DNA from: Membranipora membranacea
Lineage: Eukaryota; Bryozoa; Gymnolaemata; Cheilostomatida; Membraniporidae
Assembly: GCA_914767715.1 (NCBI GenBank)
Contig: OU612075.1
Location: 17,360,001 to 17,424,000 of the forward strand
Direction of reading: 5' to 3'
DNA length: 64,000 bases
Shown: positions 11,462-25,982 of the stretch, piece after piece
Numbering within the stretch: position 1 is the first letter of the stretch
How the letters are laid out: the number at the start of each line of letters is the position of its first letter
The notes under the pieces: model-generated
Told to the model about the DNA's origin: nothing
Databases searched by the model: none
Seen by the model: only the letters and a program-made list of their open reading frames with translations
Made by a program: the position numbers and the translations under genes

Positions 11462-13664
11462 GCTGGAATAGGTAAGACCTCCTTCTTATCTTAACTTATC
11501 TCTAAGGAACTCAAGGCTACTCTCATCTGGAAATGTAACTAACGCTGGGATTGCAAAATATGTGGTTTTGCGGTTAAAATACAGGTGTTTAGATTGTTTG
11601 ACTCTCTGTTTCAATATAGAATATTATGGCGTTGACAGCAAATTTTAATATCACTCCTCCAGATGATATTGAATGGCCTCTACAATATACTGTACCATGT
11701 TCTTGTACCATCAGATGCAATACACCATACCATCATGTTATACATGTGATGGAACACCAGGTTACCTTTTTTCAAATTTTTTCAAAAATTCTGATATTTA
11801 TTATTTTCATTACTTTTAATATTAATTTTATTACAGACTTTTGGTGTGTCCCTTATCTCTATATTCAACAAAGAACAACACACAGATAAACAGCAAACCA
11901 TCCATATACCTGCTACTCCCCCCCCCCCCCCCCCCAGACTATTGCCCCTCGCCCGACAGCCCCACGGCGAGGGGGACATCCCCGCTCATATAGTCCATGA
12001 TGAGTCTGCAACATTTCTTTCAATTTGATGACAAATTGTGACAATTAATGGTAGTTATCTTTTTGGTATTTGGTATTTAGAAGTTTAAGTAAAGATCGAA
12101 TTTCTTATTGATTATGCTATTCATTCTATTCATTCATTATCATATCGGAGTCCTATTCAATATTCAGGTATTTCTTTTTTTTCAGATTAATATTTAGATG
12201 TTAAGATTTCCAGTTTCTTGTTTACCATGACAATCACAGACTGAATCTCCAAACTCCTTCAATGGAATTACGACAACAAGTATGACCATAACTGTGTATT
12301 TATCTACTCCCAATTTTTTTAATTTTTTGTAATTAACAAAATGCCTATTTTTATCCTCAACTTCAAGTGTGAACTGAAAGTGTTTTATCTCGTTGGGTTT
12401 GAACACCGGGCAAAATTTATAGTGGAAAACATAGTTTTTAAAAGCCAACCGCGAAACTCTGGTGGCCTACATACCTGCCTCCTGTGGACTGTTAGATTGC
12501 CCGATTGTACTAGTCATCACTTCTATGGTAGCCTTAGGACAATGGTTTACATTCACAATACACGGCCATTGAGAAATGTGAAATATTGGAGTGTGATTTT
12601 TTTCTAGTTATGCACATTCTCTACCATAAGAGACCTATGGGTTAAAGTGTGTTATATACTCCACGAAATGAACTATTTGCATGTTATATGTGTGAGAAAA
12701 CTGTTCAGTGTGTGTTAGTTGGATGATTCTTGTAAGATATATGCAGTGTGAACCGTGTGCCTCTTGTTGCTATGGCTGTTGTTTTATTTGCCACGTTTTT
12801 ACACTAAATTTGAATTTCATGACATACAAAATGTTTTTATTCGTCCAAACCAGATTTAGCTGGATGATTTTCTCTGAGTATCTGATTGGGAACATCGGCC
12901 TTTCATCGGGTTTTTGATGTTGTAGAAGTGGGGTACATTTTCTGAATTCTAATTTATTCAAAAGCCTGAGAAACCCATAACTTGTCCCAATAATTAGGAA
13001 ACTGGAAGTAACTTCCACAGCAGATGTTTTAGCAAAGACCAGTTAACTATAGTTCCTGATTATAGTTTATTGAAGGTGGCACATTGAACGGATAAAGTTT
13101 TCTCTATAGAAAAAATATTCAGGTATAGTTTTATGTTTGAAGTGATAGAACCTAGGCCTTTTTGCCTCTGGGATTTTTTGCTGGCCGTCGCTCATCAATA
13201 CAATGGTGTATCCTATCCTATCCTATTTTGATAAAACTCGTGGATTCGAGCAAGTATTCCCAGTGAACAAGTTAACATTATTTCACTATACCATCTATGA
13301 TAAGAGTAAATTAAGAACTCAGGCTATCAACCTGTTGTGTGTTTTCATTGACCAATCAAATCCAAGTATTGTTTTGGGCCATCAGGCTAATTATCCAGCA
13401 GCTACTTAGAAAAGGTGAGAAGATTTATCCTCGATACCACACAACGATGAATAATAATATTATGGAGATCATATAGCGGGTGCTTATCATTTTGATACTT
13501 GACTTGTAAATGACCACTTCATACTTTAGCTCTGATAAGCCATAAAGTGAGTTTTTGAACTGTCGATTTCAATTGAGTTTCCTGCTTTGTTAAAATCTGC
13601 CTCTGCCGTTAGGAATTTAGTATATTTTCCTGTCAAATCATTGAGACAAGTTGCTGCCGACGTT
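11462..13664. other. Intergenic stretch between CCDC138 and Dachshund; no gene recognised
   Basis: Short open frames are present, for example 11632-11760 followed after an acceptor by 11837-12028, and 13203-13409. The second is inflated by a poly-C run at about 11919 that reads as polyproline. None resembles a family I know. It may hold a small unrecognised gene or 5' untranslated exons of the Dachshund gene. Confidence 0.4.
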
Positions 13665-16600
13665 ATGATGATGGACGTTGCAGTTCCACAGTCACATCCT
13701 GCTGCCGCTGGCGTTCACCATTCAGATATTGGTAAGTTTTATCGGAATATAAACATTAAGCGTTATGATATATGCATCAATTTCTTTTTTTTTCTGGTGT
13801 TAGATTATTGTTATTTTGTGTTGACATAAAATTTTGCTACTTGGTCGACTTTTCTAAATTTCACTAATTTTTTAATATTCATATTTTAGCACCAAACGGA
13901 AGCAAATTTGACAATGATTCTCAAAATCTTTTTGACATGCAATCATATTTGCTCACAGGAACTCAAAAGTTAGGATTAATTTTTTCAAGTGTCTTGTTGA
14001 AGCATTAGTTATCGAAGATTAGTCAACCATTGTGATAAACAAATTGTCATCAAGCCCAAAGTGTCAGCTGCCTTGGCCTCTGTTTGATACCTGTGTATGA
14101 TTATTATTGACAGTCACAGTTATGAAAATTTAATAACTTTGTTTATTTTTTCAGCTGTTTGATTTTCACTTCTGTTTAATATTATTGCAATCATGTCAAT
14201 TACTAATGTGATACAGATATAGTATTCTAATAACTGACTCTTTTCACTTGTCAACTTAGTTGTCAACCACTTGATTAACTAGAGGCTAACACCCTTCTCA
14301 ACCAGTTAGTCGATGTCACAATGGGAGAGGAAATTCATTGAATAATCTCTAATTTTTTAGACGATGGACTGAGCCCTATGGATAGGCCAGAGAGGGTTGG
14401 GTACCAGACGTCCCCACATGCTCCTAACACACCCGAGAACAACATATGCAAACTTGTCGAGTACAGATCTGCAAAGGTGAGTTAATCGTCTGCCGATATA
14501 CCTCAAAAACTTCTAGCAGCCGTTTGGGAAATAATTTTTAATGATTTCTAGCAACGGAAACAGGCAGTTTGCTTTAACATTGTCAGATTTGAGGATCCTA
14601 AGCTAGACTGACTAGCCATCCATCCTTTGTGTTTCCCTTGGCTCTGAACAGGGAGGGGCTCTGTGAAGTTCATGCCTTATCTTGGTAAAGAAAGACCGCT
14701 GATTAACAAACAATTGCTATATGTTTTACTCTATCTGCTTCCCATGTTCAGAATTAATTAAAAGACTTCCAGCTTTTCCTAAATGATCACATGTTCCTCT
14801 AGATAAGGTTTTCACACAATGGGTACTTCCATTCTTTAGATACATCTTTTCCTTTGATTGAAACAGCTTTATCAAACATGATACCAAGTGTTATCAAATC
14901 TTACCACGTATTGTTCTGTTGTGCTCATAAGCGGTCAGATCTCTCATAATTAAAATTAGTCACAGGATCTTCTCTCAAAGCCGGTTACCTGTTGCCTTGT
15001 TACCTGATAAGACATCCTAATTTTTAAACAATTGTTTACAAGTTTATTGAAAGTTATCTCTGGTCATAATTCTGATGCTCTGTCTTTTGGCTAATTAGCC
15101 GAAGAGCTGAAGAAGAGAAGCCATGCTGGTTTTTATTTGAATTGGATCAACAGTCTGATCCATAATCTTATTATAATTTTCAATGCAGACCAGTGTTTTC
15201 AATAGTATACTTGCGATTATTTCTAACATCTGGGAATGATTTCTAGATGAGAGAAACGGGTGGATAATCTGGAGTTTAATTGGAATAAGGTCTGGAAGCC
15301 AAGGCAAAAAAATTGAAAAAACATCAAGGATAAATTAACATTATCTTTATAATTTTAATTTTTAGGTTGCCAGTTTCACAGTTAATGGTAGAGAGCTGAT
15401 TTGTCTGCCTCAGGCCTTCGAGCTGTTTTTGAAGCATCTGGTTGGCGGTTTACATACAGTCTACACTAAACTCAAAAGACTAGAAATCACACCAGGTAAG
15501 CTCTAGTACATTATAGATGTTTTAATGTATTTTTTTAATATATTATACTTGAGATATTGAGTAAAAATGGCATATATATTTTTTATAAACTTAGAAGTAA
15601 TCACTTTTGATTCGGTCTACCCTCTTTTACACCTGATCGCAGTCATACACATATTGTCCATTTTTAATAAATTCAGTTTAATAGTCTTTATAGTACTGTT
15701 TCACATCTGTCTGTTACTGATGTTCATTTTTTTCTGCCCTCTGATCACCTGGGGGTGTCCGAGTCTATAGACATACACAGCTGTACACTGGAATGTTTTC
15801 CTCTGATAATTGTCTGTATTTGATTTGGCCAGACACTCTACCATTCCTTCCAGTGTGCTGCCAGCTAAAATTTGTCAGGAAATTCTACAGCACTCTACTA
15901 CACGAGTGTGATGTATTATCCAGATTTGGATCACTCTTTGAATAATCAAATAAATATTGTTTTAGTGGCTTCCAGTTTATTTTGACTGCATCCATATCAT
16001 TATTTCGACATAAAGTTTATTGAAATGGTCAGCAGATGATTGCCTTGACCATTTCCTAATGACCAATGGTCATTTTATGACTCCACCTCTCACAGTAGCC
16101 ACCTGCAGGCTCACCAGGTGGTGTAAAATACTCACCGGGACATTTTGATCAATGGAAATAAGTTGTGGCAATAACATGTTGAAACATTTTATCACTAGAA
16201 TCAGTTTGTTGAGCTCATTAACATGATCAATTAAACATAATGTAGACTTACATAAAAGATATGGTCAAAAAAAGCTAAAACAGAAGATAGTCGGATTTCC
16301 TGCATATTATTTTCTCATTTTGTGGTGTTTCTATTTGTTTTTTTTATTTGTTTGTATAACTTTAATTTGTCGATCAAAATAAAATAACATTAAATGTATA
16401 AATTAGATCTGACAGTAACAGGAGGATGCTTTGTTATATTTTAGTGGTGTGTAACGTAGAGCAGGTTAGAATCCTGAGAGGAGTGGCAGCTATACAGCCA
16501 GGTGTGAACAGATGTAAGCTTATCTCGCCCGATGAGTTTGATGTTCTCTACGAGGACTGCACCAGCAGCAGGTAATTATCATACTATTCAAGTTTCACCT

Positions 16601-19600
16601 GAATATTTGCTACAAGAAAATTACAAAAAAAATTGCTGTTTTATGTTTAGGATATATTGGTGAGAAATACAACATTGACTTTCCCTACCATTTCTCCTAT
16701 GAATGAGCGTCTCCAATAAACATACAGTCAAATCATTTTATTCAACTCAAGGCAAATGATGAAGTATTTCGGTGCAGATTCCACATAGTGATATTGTATC
16801 ACAACTCACCAGCCAATCATGACCTTTTCTGTGACGGAAATAAGACACAGCAGTGAAAAAAGTCCTATTTTTGAAATCATGAACTTATGATATTTTTAAG
16901 GCTTTCAAATCGAAAGAGCACATAGTGTACTTGTTATCTCAAGTTTATAATTTGTTTACAGAAATATTGTTTCAAAATAATTTAATTTTAATTACTATCC
17001 TAGGCTTCTGTTAGGAATTTGGAAATGGAATCAAAACCACATTCCTCCCGGACAACTATTCCAATTATTTCTCATTTTTATGAATCTTTGATAAGCGCAG
17101 TTAATTTATCTTTCATAATTTGGTAACTGAAACTCCGCAGTTTGCCATACGACAAAAAAAATTACCAGATACACTTGAGCGCTCAGTAGAAAAGTCTGAG
17201 TGGCTTTAGGCCTGAGGCTGTCATTAAATGTCACCTGCATACCTCTGTCAATCACTGTGATACACTACTGTCACGATTAGTTTGTCAGCATCGATTGAGT
17301 AATCATCATAACTTCATGACTAATACCATATCTCTCACTGGAGCCTTGCACATTGCACACTGGCGACCCTCTATAGGGTAAGAGGGGCAAAAAAAATTGT
17401 GTATCAAATTTTTTTTTAACTCTGCTGAATGTGGCATTGACAAGGAACAATTGTAGTGATTTTATGAAGTTTAACTTTGTCATCATTGCTTGAAGGGGAA
17501 CTACATAAGGTATGGGGGTAAATTTGTGTGTTGAATTTATAGAATTTTGATGAATGTGGCATCGACAAGGAACAGTTTAGGTCATCAATGCTAACATATA
17601 GGACTGTAGGCAGCAGCAATGCTACAGTCATCATTCAAATGTCTAATTTCACACCCATATTAAGAGGAAATTTAATCTAAGATGATGCAATATAAGATAA
17701 TCTAGTTGTCAGCATAGTTAGTATCAGTAAAATTCGTAATCACATCAGGCTAAATCATTTCCATTTGACATTCATATCAATTTATGAAAATCCTATGTTT
17801 ACATTTCTTGTGTCATTTGTGTTTGCCAGAGATCCTTTTTGAAAACTGATTTAGGAGGGGCGGTTATGCCAACGCCTCTAACAAATAGTGAAAAAATGGG
17901 TGTCAGTGATACCCGAGATTCATACTTATGATAATAAGCAAGTTGGAATGATAAGTGAAGGAATATGAGACCTCCTGAGAGTTTATTTTGCTTTGTGATA
18001 TCACGTTGTGTCATCAGCATAATTATGATAATATCTCCCCATATTCTAAATATCCCATCAAAAGTTCTGCTAAGCTCAGATACATAGATACATTTTACTT
18101 ATTTTGTCCATCCACACGCATTGCTAAACTGTTGTTCTATTATCTGCCGCAATGATAGAACTTTCACATCTTTTACTAATCTTATAATTAGAGAATTTAA
18201 CCAATATCTATTATTTATTGACCAATATAATCATCGAAATTAATTTAAAGCTTTCGTCACTATGAAATTTGATAAGTACCCATTCTGCTTTCATTTATTT
18301 GTTTGGCCACTGTTTTTATGAATCAAATATGTTGTGGCAATCAGATAGAGCTTTATGGTTTTCTAACCTGTGTTCTTGAGTAGCACCTCTTATAAGGTGA
18401 TTATTGATGTTTTGTTTTTAATGAGTAGCCCTTTGTTCAGGATTGTTCCTTAAAATCTTGCCTGCAGTCATTTTGACAGCTTTTCTAACCAAACTTCCCA
18501 CCACCAACATATTGGCTGCGGCTAACACCTCACTGACAATTAGTAGTTTCTACTATTTCAGTTCGCTGCAGATCCATACGCAAAACATTTTGATAGTTAA
18601 AGGTGCTCAAGTAGGGTTCACCATACAAGACAAATCATGAACAACGTATCATGCGGAAAAGTCTTTCCCATACCTACACAAATTTTCTCATTTGAACATC
18701 TCTGAGTTTGTCAGGGCTTTCCGTAAAGCCGAATCGTACTGCGCCAAGCAGAAGGAAATGGAAAAACTGCTTTGACTTATTGGAGGAAGGAGGTTTAAGG
18801 CGACAGCATCGCAGTAGCTTTGCTTAAAGGTTTTCCTAAATAATGTCTTTGTGTTCATAGAGAAATCATGACGCCACAATTGTGATTCTAAAGACCAGTA
18901 CGTGTTTCAACATAAATAAATGACATGAAAAATTCAATAATCTCCGTTTTAAATCCGGATAATTTATATAGTTTAATAAATATACATTTGTTCTTCAGAT
19001 TTGAGTGAACATTTTCAATGGGCTATTAGGACGCCAATAAGTCGTCATTTTCTGTTTCTACAAATTGACATTGTGACTTTCCTATGTTAAATACTGTTTG
19101 AATATTAAGCTCTGAGTCAATAGTCGAAACTGTCATGAAATTTAATGTTTGTCATAGGTATTAATTGTGATAAAATAATCCAGAATTTTATGTTTCCTAG
19201 ACATAACTCTTTGTCTAGATGCTACGGATTTGTGTGTAGCAGCAGACTAGTATTTAGTTTTGGGTGTTTGTCATCGTTAGGATGACATCAGTTTTATTAG
19301 CCCTTGACTTTTGGGTAAAACCACTAGACATGGTGATTGTCATGTTGTATTTGTATAAATCATAGTCTTTTTTCACATCATTAAGCCAAAAATCAGCGGG
19401 CAGGCACACAACCCACGCAATAACCAATACATTGAAAACCCTCTGTTGACATAGAATAGTCACCCAGTATTTGCAAATCACTTTCCTGAATCTAATTTTT
19501 ATTTATCTAAACACAGCATTAATAAATTAAACCTACAAATGTGGGTATACATATCAAACATCATCTCAAGATCGCCGATTCTTTGACTAGCTAAAATTTC

Positions 19601-22600
19601 ACTTTTAGAACAAAATACCACCACAGAGTTTTTAATAATCCTCCACTAATAAGAACTCGTCTACGTGACTGACGTAATCTTCTAAGCGTGGTCTGGCTCA
19701 TTGATGATGGCCCAATGTTAAAGATATTATTATTATATACCATCTCAACCAATAAGACACTGAAATCGGCTCCAATTACTTTTCTATTCTTTGCAATTAT
19801 CTCTTCTGATTATTTTAATAAGTGTTTTGCTGCCTCTGACACAAACAATTACATTTTGATTTCTTCATAGTCTATGAATTGGTTGTAAATTATTGCTTAG
19901 AATCACTCGTTAACCTGTGGAGTGGCTCTTAAAAGTAAATTCTAATTTATTAACTAATTATTGCCGTAATAAAACATTACATTGTAAGGGTTGTTAACTC
20001 CTTGCTGGCGGCTGTATGTTTCGATTTTCTTTCTGAAGCGGTGATCAACTTTTGAGTAAATTTGTAAGGCTATAATTCTCTAATTTAATCAGTTATTGTA
20101 CCAGAAAAAGGTTGTTATAAACGTATATTTCAGCTATAAATGGGGCCTCAGATTAGTAAGATGAGAGCGTGATTGACCCCGACTGATGCTGCTGAGTAAT
20201 TCTCGTGCCAATGAACTTCGCCATCATACCTTCGTTGAAATTAATATTATATGTGGGCCAAGAATAAAATGGGTCATTCAAATAATAAGATCTCCTATAT
20301 ATCAGTGTTTGTGATTCTTCTACTCAAAACTTCAAAATTTGTAAGTGGCAGGAAGTGAGGAAAGCCTGTTTTTTTATTTCAGTGCCAGACCTGGTCGTCC
20401 GCCGAAGAGAAGTAGCCATTTCCTTTCAGAAATGAATGATGTCTCTCCATCCAAGCTAGTCAGAAAATCCAGTGAACCAATCTTCCCTTTTGATGGTGAG
20501 TAATGCAGACTGAATAGTGAGCAGCTGCCATCAAAAAGCCTGGCAATATTTTTGGTGTATAGCTAAGCTTGGTGCTGATATTCTTACACATTATATTGGT
20601 TTTAAAAACATATGAATAGCAATTGCGGCTGTTTTTTTAGAAAAAGAAGATTGCCCAATCTGAAATAATGTAAAATTGCATCCATCATTTCTAAATTTTT
20701 TAAATCACATCAACAAGTTGGCTCTGATAGTGATTTGGTATTTACAGAACTGAAGCACATGTCGGGCATACAGCAGGGTATCCTACCACCACCACAACAC
20801 GGTGGTTACTCCCTCCCTCTGCCTGGTATGCCATTTGTCTCGCCTTTCCAAATTAACCTCATGCAGCAAGCGGCTGTGCATATGGCTCTAGCTAACCAGA
20901 TACAGCACGCAAACATAGCTCGGGCAAAGGAGACCCCACCGACACTTCATCATGATATGAACGCCAGTAAAACTCAGGCTATCAGAGAGGGCCAGCTCCA
21001 GATGATGACCGCACCCCATCCAGTTAATTTATCACCAACAGCGTCAATGTGAGTATACAGCATTATGGGTAATTGAAGATGGTGTTAAAAACAATATCAG
21101 GTGCTATCGATGTGGTAAATGAAAGTCAGATAACCTATGTTGGATTGTCAGCCTTCAGATGAAAATTGCTCGGACATTTTATGATTACAAAAAATGAATC
21201 CTTCAACTATGAAAAGAGATTTTCAAGTGGTTGGCTTCTGAAAATTCTATTTTGATTTGATTTACTGTGGCCTTTATAAGATCTAATTTTTTTATAAAGT
21301 CACGGTCTGTGTTGTCGTTTTATTAATTTGGAAAACAATTTAAGAGATTAGCTGTATTATAGTCATGAGCTTACAGCATTTATGCACAAGATTTTATATT
21401 TGGATTTTCATTTATTTTGATCTCTTATCATCGACTCCCGCTATAAATGGAAGGATAAAATTTTAAATATTAAAAAACTTAGATTTGCCAAACGTGCCCA
21501 AGGCCACCGACCAAAATCTGCAAATTAAATTTTCAACAATGATTTGTGTGTGTTTTGTTATCAGTGGAGAAGAAATTATTAATATTTGGGAGGGCGGATT
21601 TGAAATAATAATAAGATTATTTGTACACTTCATGACAATCCTGTATTTACTGGGGTGTAGGCTTATCACCATCAAACCATTAGCTGGAAATACTTTACAC
21701 TGTATCAAATCTTTGTGTAAATAACCATCTGTTTAATGAAATTATCAAATATCCACAACTGGCTTTTAAACTTAGCAAACCCCATTTGTCAAAAAGATAG
21801 GAGATAAAAATAAAGCTATTGACTTTGCCAAATCGGAGCTAATTGCAAGGGGTGCGGTGTTTCTAACTAGGGGGTACTGCATCGGTGTTTTACCTACCAG
21901 TTTTGATAAAACTGATATAACAATTTACCACTGGCCATGACCATTATAAATTTTGTTAAACATTTTATCTTGTATCCAAAAATATTGCATGATTATTAAG
22001 TTGCTTTTGGCTCTCTTGCCAAAAAACCCCTTGTATCCACCCTTTTTACCATTTTGTTACAAAAATTCCTGTTTTCAAATACAACATACAAGTAGTGAGT
22101 TATCTCATGCTAATATCGTGGTTGGGCAGTGGGAAAGAAATTAATTGATAGGAGTTAACATTCTCAAATAGGATAGCTCTGTGTTTGCGGGGCGGGTAGC
22201 CAATTATTTACCTGCAGAAGTTCAAGATAAAACACCTCCCAAAGTATGCTGTTTCGAAGTGAAAACGATGTTTAGTCATATTCATAAAGATAAAAACGAG
22301 ACATCTTGGCGTCTAACTAAATGTACGAGCCCATTCTTGTCAAATTGACAATTCATTTGGGGATGATAACACTAAAATACATGGGGTTAAATGAAATAGA
22401 TACGGCCTATAAGTCTTGTTTGATCTTGGCAAATTATACAACCTCCGCACTTTTGAGTCTCTTGTCGACTGAATTTTTTTGAACAATGCCATAACCCCTA
22501 CCCGGTGACGATTGTTCGTTTGCTGTCTATCTAATCTTATCAGAGCAACTTGTCTTTCTCCTCTTTCATCTTTTTTGGAACGTACAGATTTGTAGTTGTC

Positions 22601-24958
22601 TTCTTCTATCAGGTTTACCTTTTATAAGCAAATTTTTCTCCCAATTTTAACGGTTTTCTTATAATGAGCTTTTGTTGATTACAGGACTGAACAGAAATAT
22701 CAAGTCACCGAGCAAAGAAAGTCACTGGACTCCAGTTCTGAACAAAAAGGTTTGTGCTCATATCATAATAATTATCAGCTACATATTGGTAGACTTATTT
22801 TTATTTGGAAAAAGCGTTACAGCTCAAGTTCGATGAATGAAGAAACAAATTAGATAGTTAAATTTGTAACTTAGAAGGGGAAAATTTCATTTTTTTATTT
22901 TCGAACCGACAGATGTGAAATGTTGATGAATTTTCAGTAACTAATGTTGGATTGACTGGTTCTAGCTAGACGACTTCCCTGTTCTATAAATTTATCAATA
23001 TTAGCCAGCGATTTTAGATCTGTTGTTTGTTTTGATATCTAGATTTCTAGATGTCAATGATATCTATATCCATATCAGGAATTAAAATTTTTCCTTTTTT
23101 ATCAACTGCTTATCATAGTGATAAATCTTGACTACTTCCCACACTCTTCGCAGCGACAAGCGAATCAAATGATGTTACCTGTGCCTAGCATTACCTAATT
23201 CTCATAAAGCTCAATTCTTCTGTTTGCAATATTGCTCAGGTCTGAGATATATACTTCATGTTTGTCATGTTAGCATTCGAATATATTCCCACTGGTTTGC
23301 TAACTATGTGAGTACCAAATTGCCTTGTCCCTCTCCCCCCCCCCCTCCACCAGTTGTATAATTGATCTTTGTTACGTTAGCAGACTGTTGACGAATATAT
23401 TCCCTTCTATTTACAGGTCACAGAACACACACTCACTCGCCTGTGAGCACATGCAGTGAGGATCTTATAGTCGATTCACACACAGGGCCAGTACTATCAC
23501 CACAACAAGTACAACACAGCCGCACACCACCTCATGCATCACACTCTAACAACACTATCACACCAACAAGAGCTAGTCCGATAACACACGCAGCAGGTCA
23601 CACTCACAGCCTAGTATCTACATCAGGAAGGCCTGCTTCTAGTCCTAATACTCAGCCTACATATAGTCATACACAATACACTTCAGTTGAATCCCACCAA
23701 GGTCACCAAGCTAATAGAGAAGGTAAATTATTACCTGCAAACTGAAGCGCCAGGGCTTTCTAGTGGGTGGTATAGAATTTGATTTTTTTTATCAAGTTAA
23801 AACATATTGAACCAAACACCCACTAGGATATACCTGTGGTGTATAAGCAGCATGCACAAACTGCACGTATTTTGGAGTTTTCCACCCTTGAAATAAAGAG
23901 GGCAGCATGTTTTATAAAAAAGGGACTATCTACGCAAAGCATCTAGACTAATTGCTGCAGGCAATGATGTATTTTTATTATGCATCATCAGTCATCAAAC
24001 TAACTTTTTTTAAATGTTCACTCCATGTTGAGTTGTGTGGCAATAGTGTGAACTTTCTAATATTTGTGTAATTTTCTAAAGTAACCGATAAATACAACAC
24101 AGCTATGATAATAATAATATAATTTATGTATTGTAGATTCAACACCCCAGCGCTCAGTGAGCCCTCCACTCAATGTCACAGACCACCACATCTCCACAGA
24201 ACCATCTGAAGGGAACACAGCGAGGAACCTGGACCACATTCTGACTGGTATTAAATCTGATATCAGATCATTCATGGACTCTGTTATACAGCATCAGGAG
24301 GATATCATCTCTGATATCGGTAAGTATACATGATTGGTCTATTCAAGCCTTGACAGTATAACCAAATGAGTGAAAACACCAGTCAGCGGGCCTGCCAAAT
24401 TCTGTCAGTACTTGATTATTTGGCTTCAGGTCAGCAGTTCAATACTTCTCGAGAAATTTCTTTTGTATTTAACCACCCATTGGCTGATACTCAGTATAGC
24501 AAAACAGCTTAAACTCTGCCATGTTGTGTGAAAATTTAGTCAGCACCGTAAATCTTTGCTTTGCTTTGCTATGGCATGCCAGCACCATAGACTTAGTAAT
24601 ATTATTAAGTCGATGACCAGCACTTAGTTTTGAAAGCCTTTATTGTGTTTTCATTCTCTCAATGGCATGCTTACCTGGCTCACAGTCGGAAAGATACGAG
24701 CAACTGAAAGTTCAGAAAGGAATTATATCATTCGTTTTGTTTATTTTAGAGACATTGAGAAATAGCCTGAAGACCCAACCTTGTAGTGCCGATGTTATCG
24801 AGACATTTATGAAGGAGCAGCAGCAAACTAAGGCTATGTACCAGGCACAGATTGAGAAAGAGAACATACACAAACAGCAGATAGACAATCTACTAAGGTT
24901 AGCTAAGACAGACGTACATAATAACCAATGGTGGAACAGAAATCCTTCCTTGCACTAA
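13665..24958 (+). CDS. Dach: Dachshund (SKI/SNO/DAC family nuclear regulator)
   Basis: Ten exons: 13665-13731, 14361-14476, 15366-15495, 16445-16571, 20383-20495, 20748-21048, 22685-22749, 23417-23722, 24137-24319 and 24750-24958; all are GT-AG and in phase, giving 538 residues. The DAC (SKI/SNO) domain spans roughly residues 45-146 and includes LPQAFELFLKHLVGGLHTVY, CNVEQVRILRG and IQPGVNRCKLIS. PGRPPKR, also present in vertebrate DACH1, follows. The middle is rich in His, Gln, Ser and Thr. The C-terminus is a predicted coiled coil (LDHILTGIKSDI, then MKEQQQTKAMYQAQIEKE) with only loose similarity to the vertebrate second DACH box. Dachshund proteins act in the nucleus with Six/Eya-type partners as transcriptional cofactors. 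The start is the first ATG in the first exon's frame; an earlier coding exon is possible. AATAAA occurs at 25255 and 25262. Confidence 0.9.
17425..17600. repeat. Imperfect tandem duplication (about 125-bp spacing) in Dachshund intron 4
   Basis: TGAATGTGGCATTGACAAGG at 17425 recurs as TGAATGTGGCATCGACAAGG at 17550, each followed by a related GTCATCA(T/A)TGC block. The rest of the 16,572-20,382 intron shows nothing else I can name. Confidence 0.6.
24586..24615. repeat. 30-bp near-palindrome, CATAGACTTA family
   Basis: CATAGACTTAGTAAT is followed by its near-exact reverse complement. It lies in the last Dachshund intron. Related copies are at 35,072-35,106 and 39,006-39,041, with a half copy at 8,760-8,774. 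Confidence 0.8.
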
Positions 24959-25982
24959 AATATTTTGTGTCTAAACGTTATTTTTTTGTCCATGTTCTAG
25001 GACTATGCTAGTTCTCTCACACATATGTCTTGTTACTGTTGTACATCATTCTTGTTTTTTTTTTTATTGTTGGCATACCAATTCAGAATCTGTTGACCTT
25101 TTAAAAAGTGATCGAAATGTTTTATGCTCTGTAAATAGCCAATTTATTTTTTATATTGTCTTGTGAACCTCTGAGGTCATCCAGTACAGTAGTGACGCGT
25201 CATGTAACAATCAGAATTCATATTTTGATTTTATAAATCAGATGTAGTTTAATTAATAAAAAATAAAATCTCAGCCAAAATTGACGTCTTAAACTAGAAG
25301 TTATGTGCCTTGCAGGCAGGAGAAGACAATATATAAATGTAAAACAAGGTTTAGAAACACGTGAATAAATCTAAATCAATCCAAAAAGGGGCAGAACACT
25401 GCTTCTTGTGTGGAAGTCAGCTTTCTTCCCTCAAATTAAACAGAGTTGGCAAGAGTGGAAAGAGCATTAATCGCTATTTTAGAATATGCATTACAACATC
25501 ACCGTTCTACTAAAATGTCTGTACTCTTTACCCCTTTGTCATAATGATGATTCAGCATCAGCAGTGGGTTGGGGTTTTCTTGCTCTAAGCAATGAAGCCC
25601 CATATTGATCTGTTTACTGTCTACATGATGAATTCTGAAGTGATGCAGATTGAACATGGCATAGAAATTGGCAATAATGTAATAATAATAAAGCCAATAA
25701 AGTAATAAATGTAATTTTTCTCTAACAAAATCGTTAGTGTGTAGTCATGACAGATACAAGCGATCATGCTTGGCCTTGGATTGTTATACCGATATACTAT
25801 CACTGAATGTGCCCTGCAACAGCCCTAAAGCAGATGGATAGCTTTGATGGAAGCCAAATAAATCCAATAATGATAATGATTATTGGATAGTGAGCTGGAT
25901 GCTTTCTTTGCTTTCCTCACTCAACTAGATAAACACACAGCTGTATTCTGATGAGTCGTCATTGCCATAATCTCGAAGTGAG
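24959..25982. other. Convergent intergenic region: Dachshund 3' UTR and P450 A 3' flank
   Basis: The Dachshund gene ends at 24958 on plus and P450 A ends at 25983 on minus. The likely plus-strand polyadenylation signals AATAAA are at 25255 and 25262. No other gene is recognised. Confidence 0.6.

Noticed and set aside
11782-11979. Minus-strand glycine-rich frame
   Set aside because: The glycine run is the complement of a poly-C tract; there is no other coding sign.
18443-18879. Frames in Dachshund intron 4
   Set aside because: No recognisable domain, no splice continuity with the gene, and typical length for AT-rich random frames.
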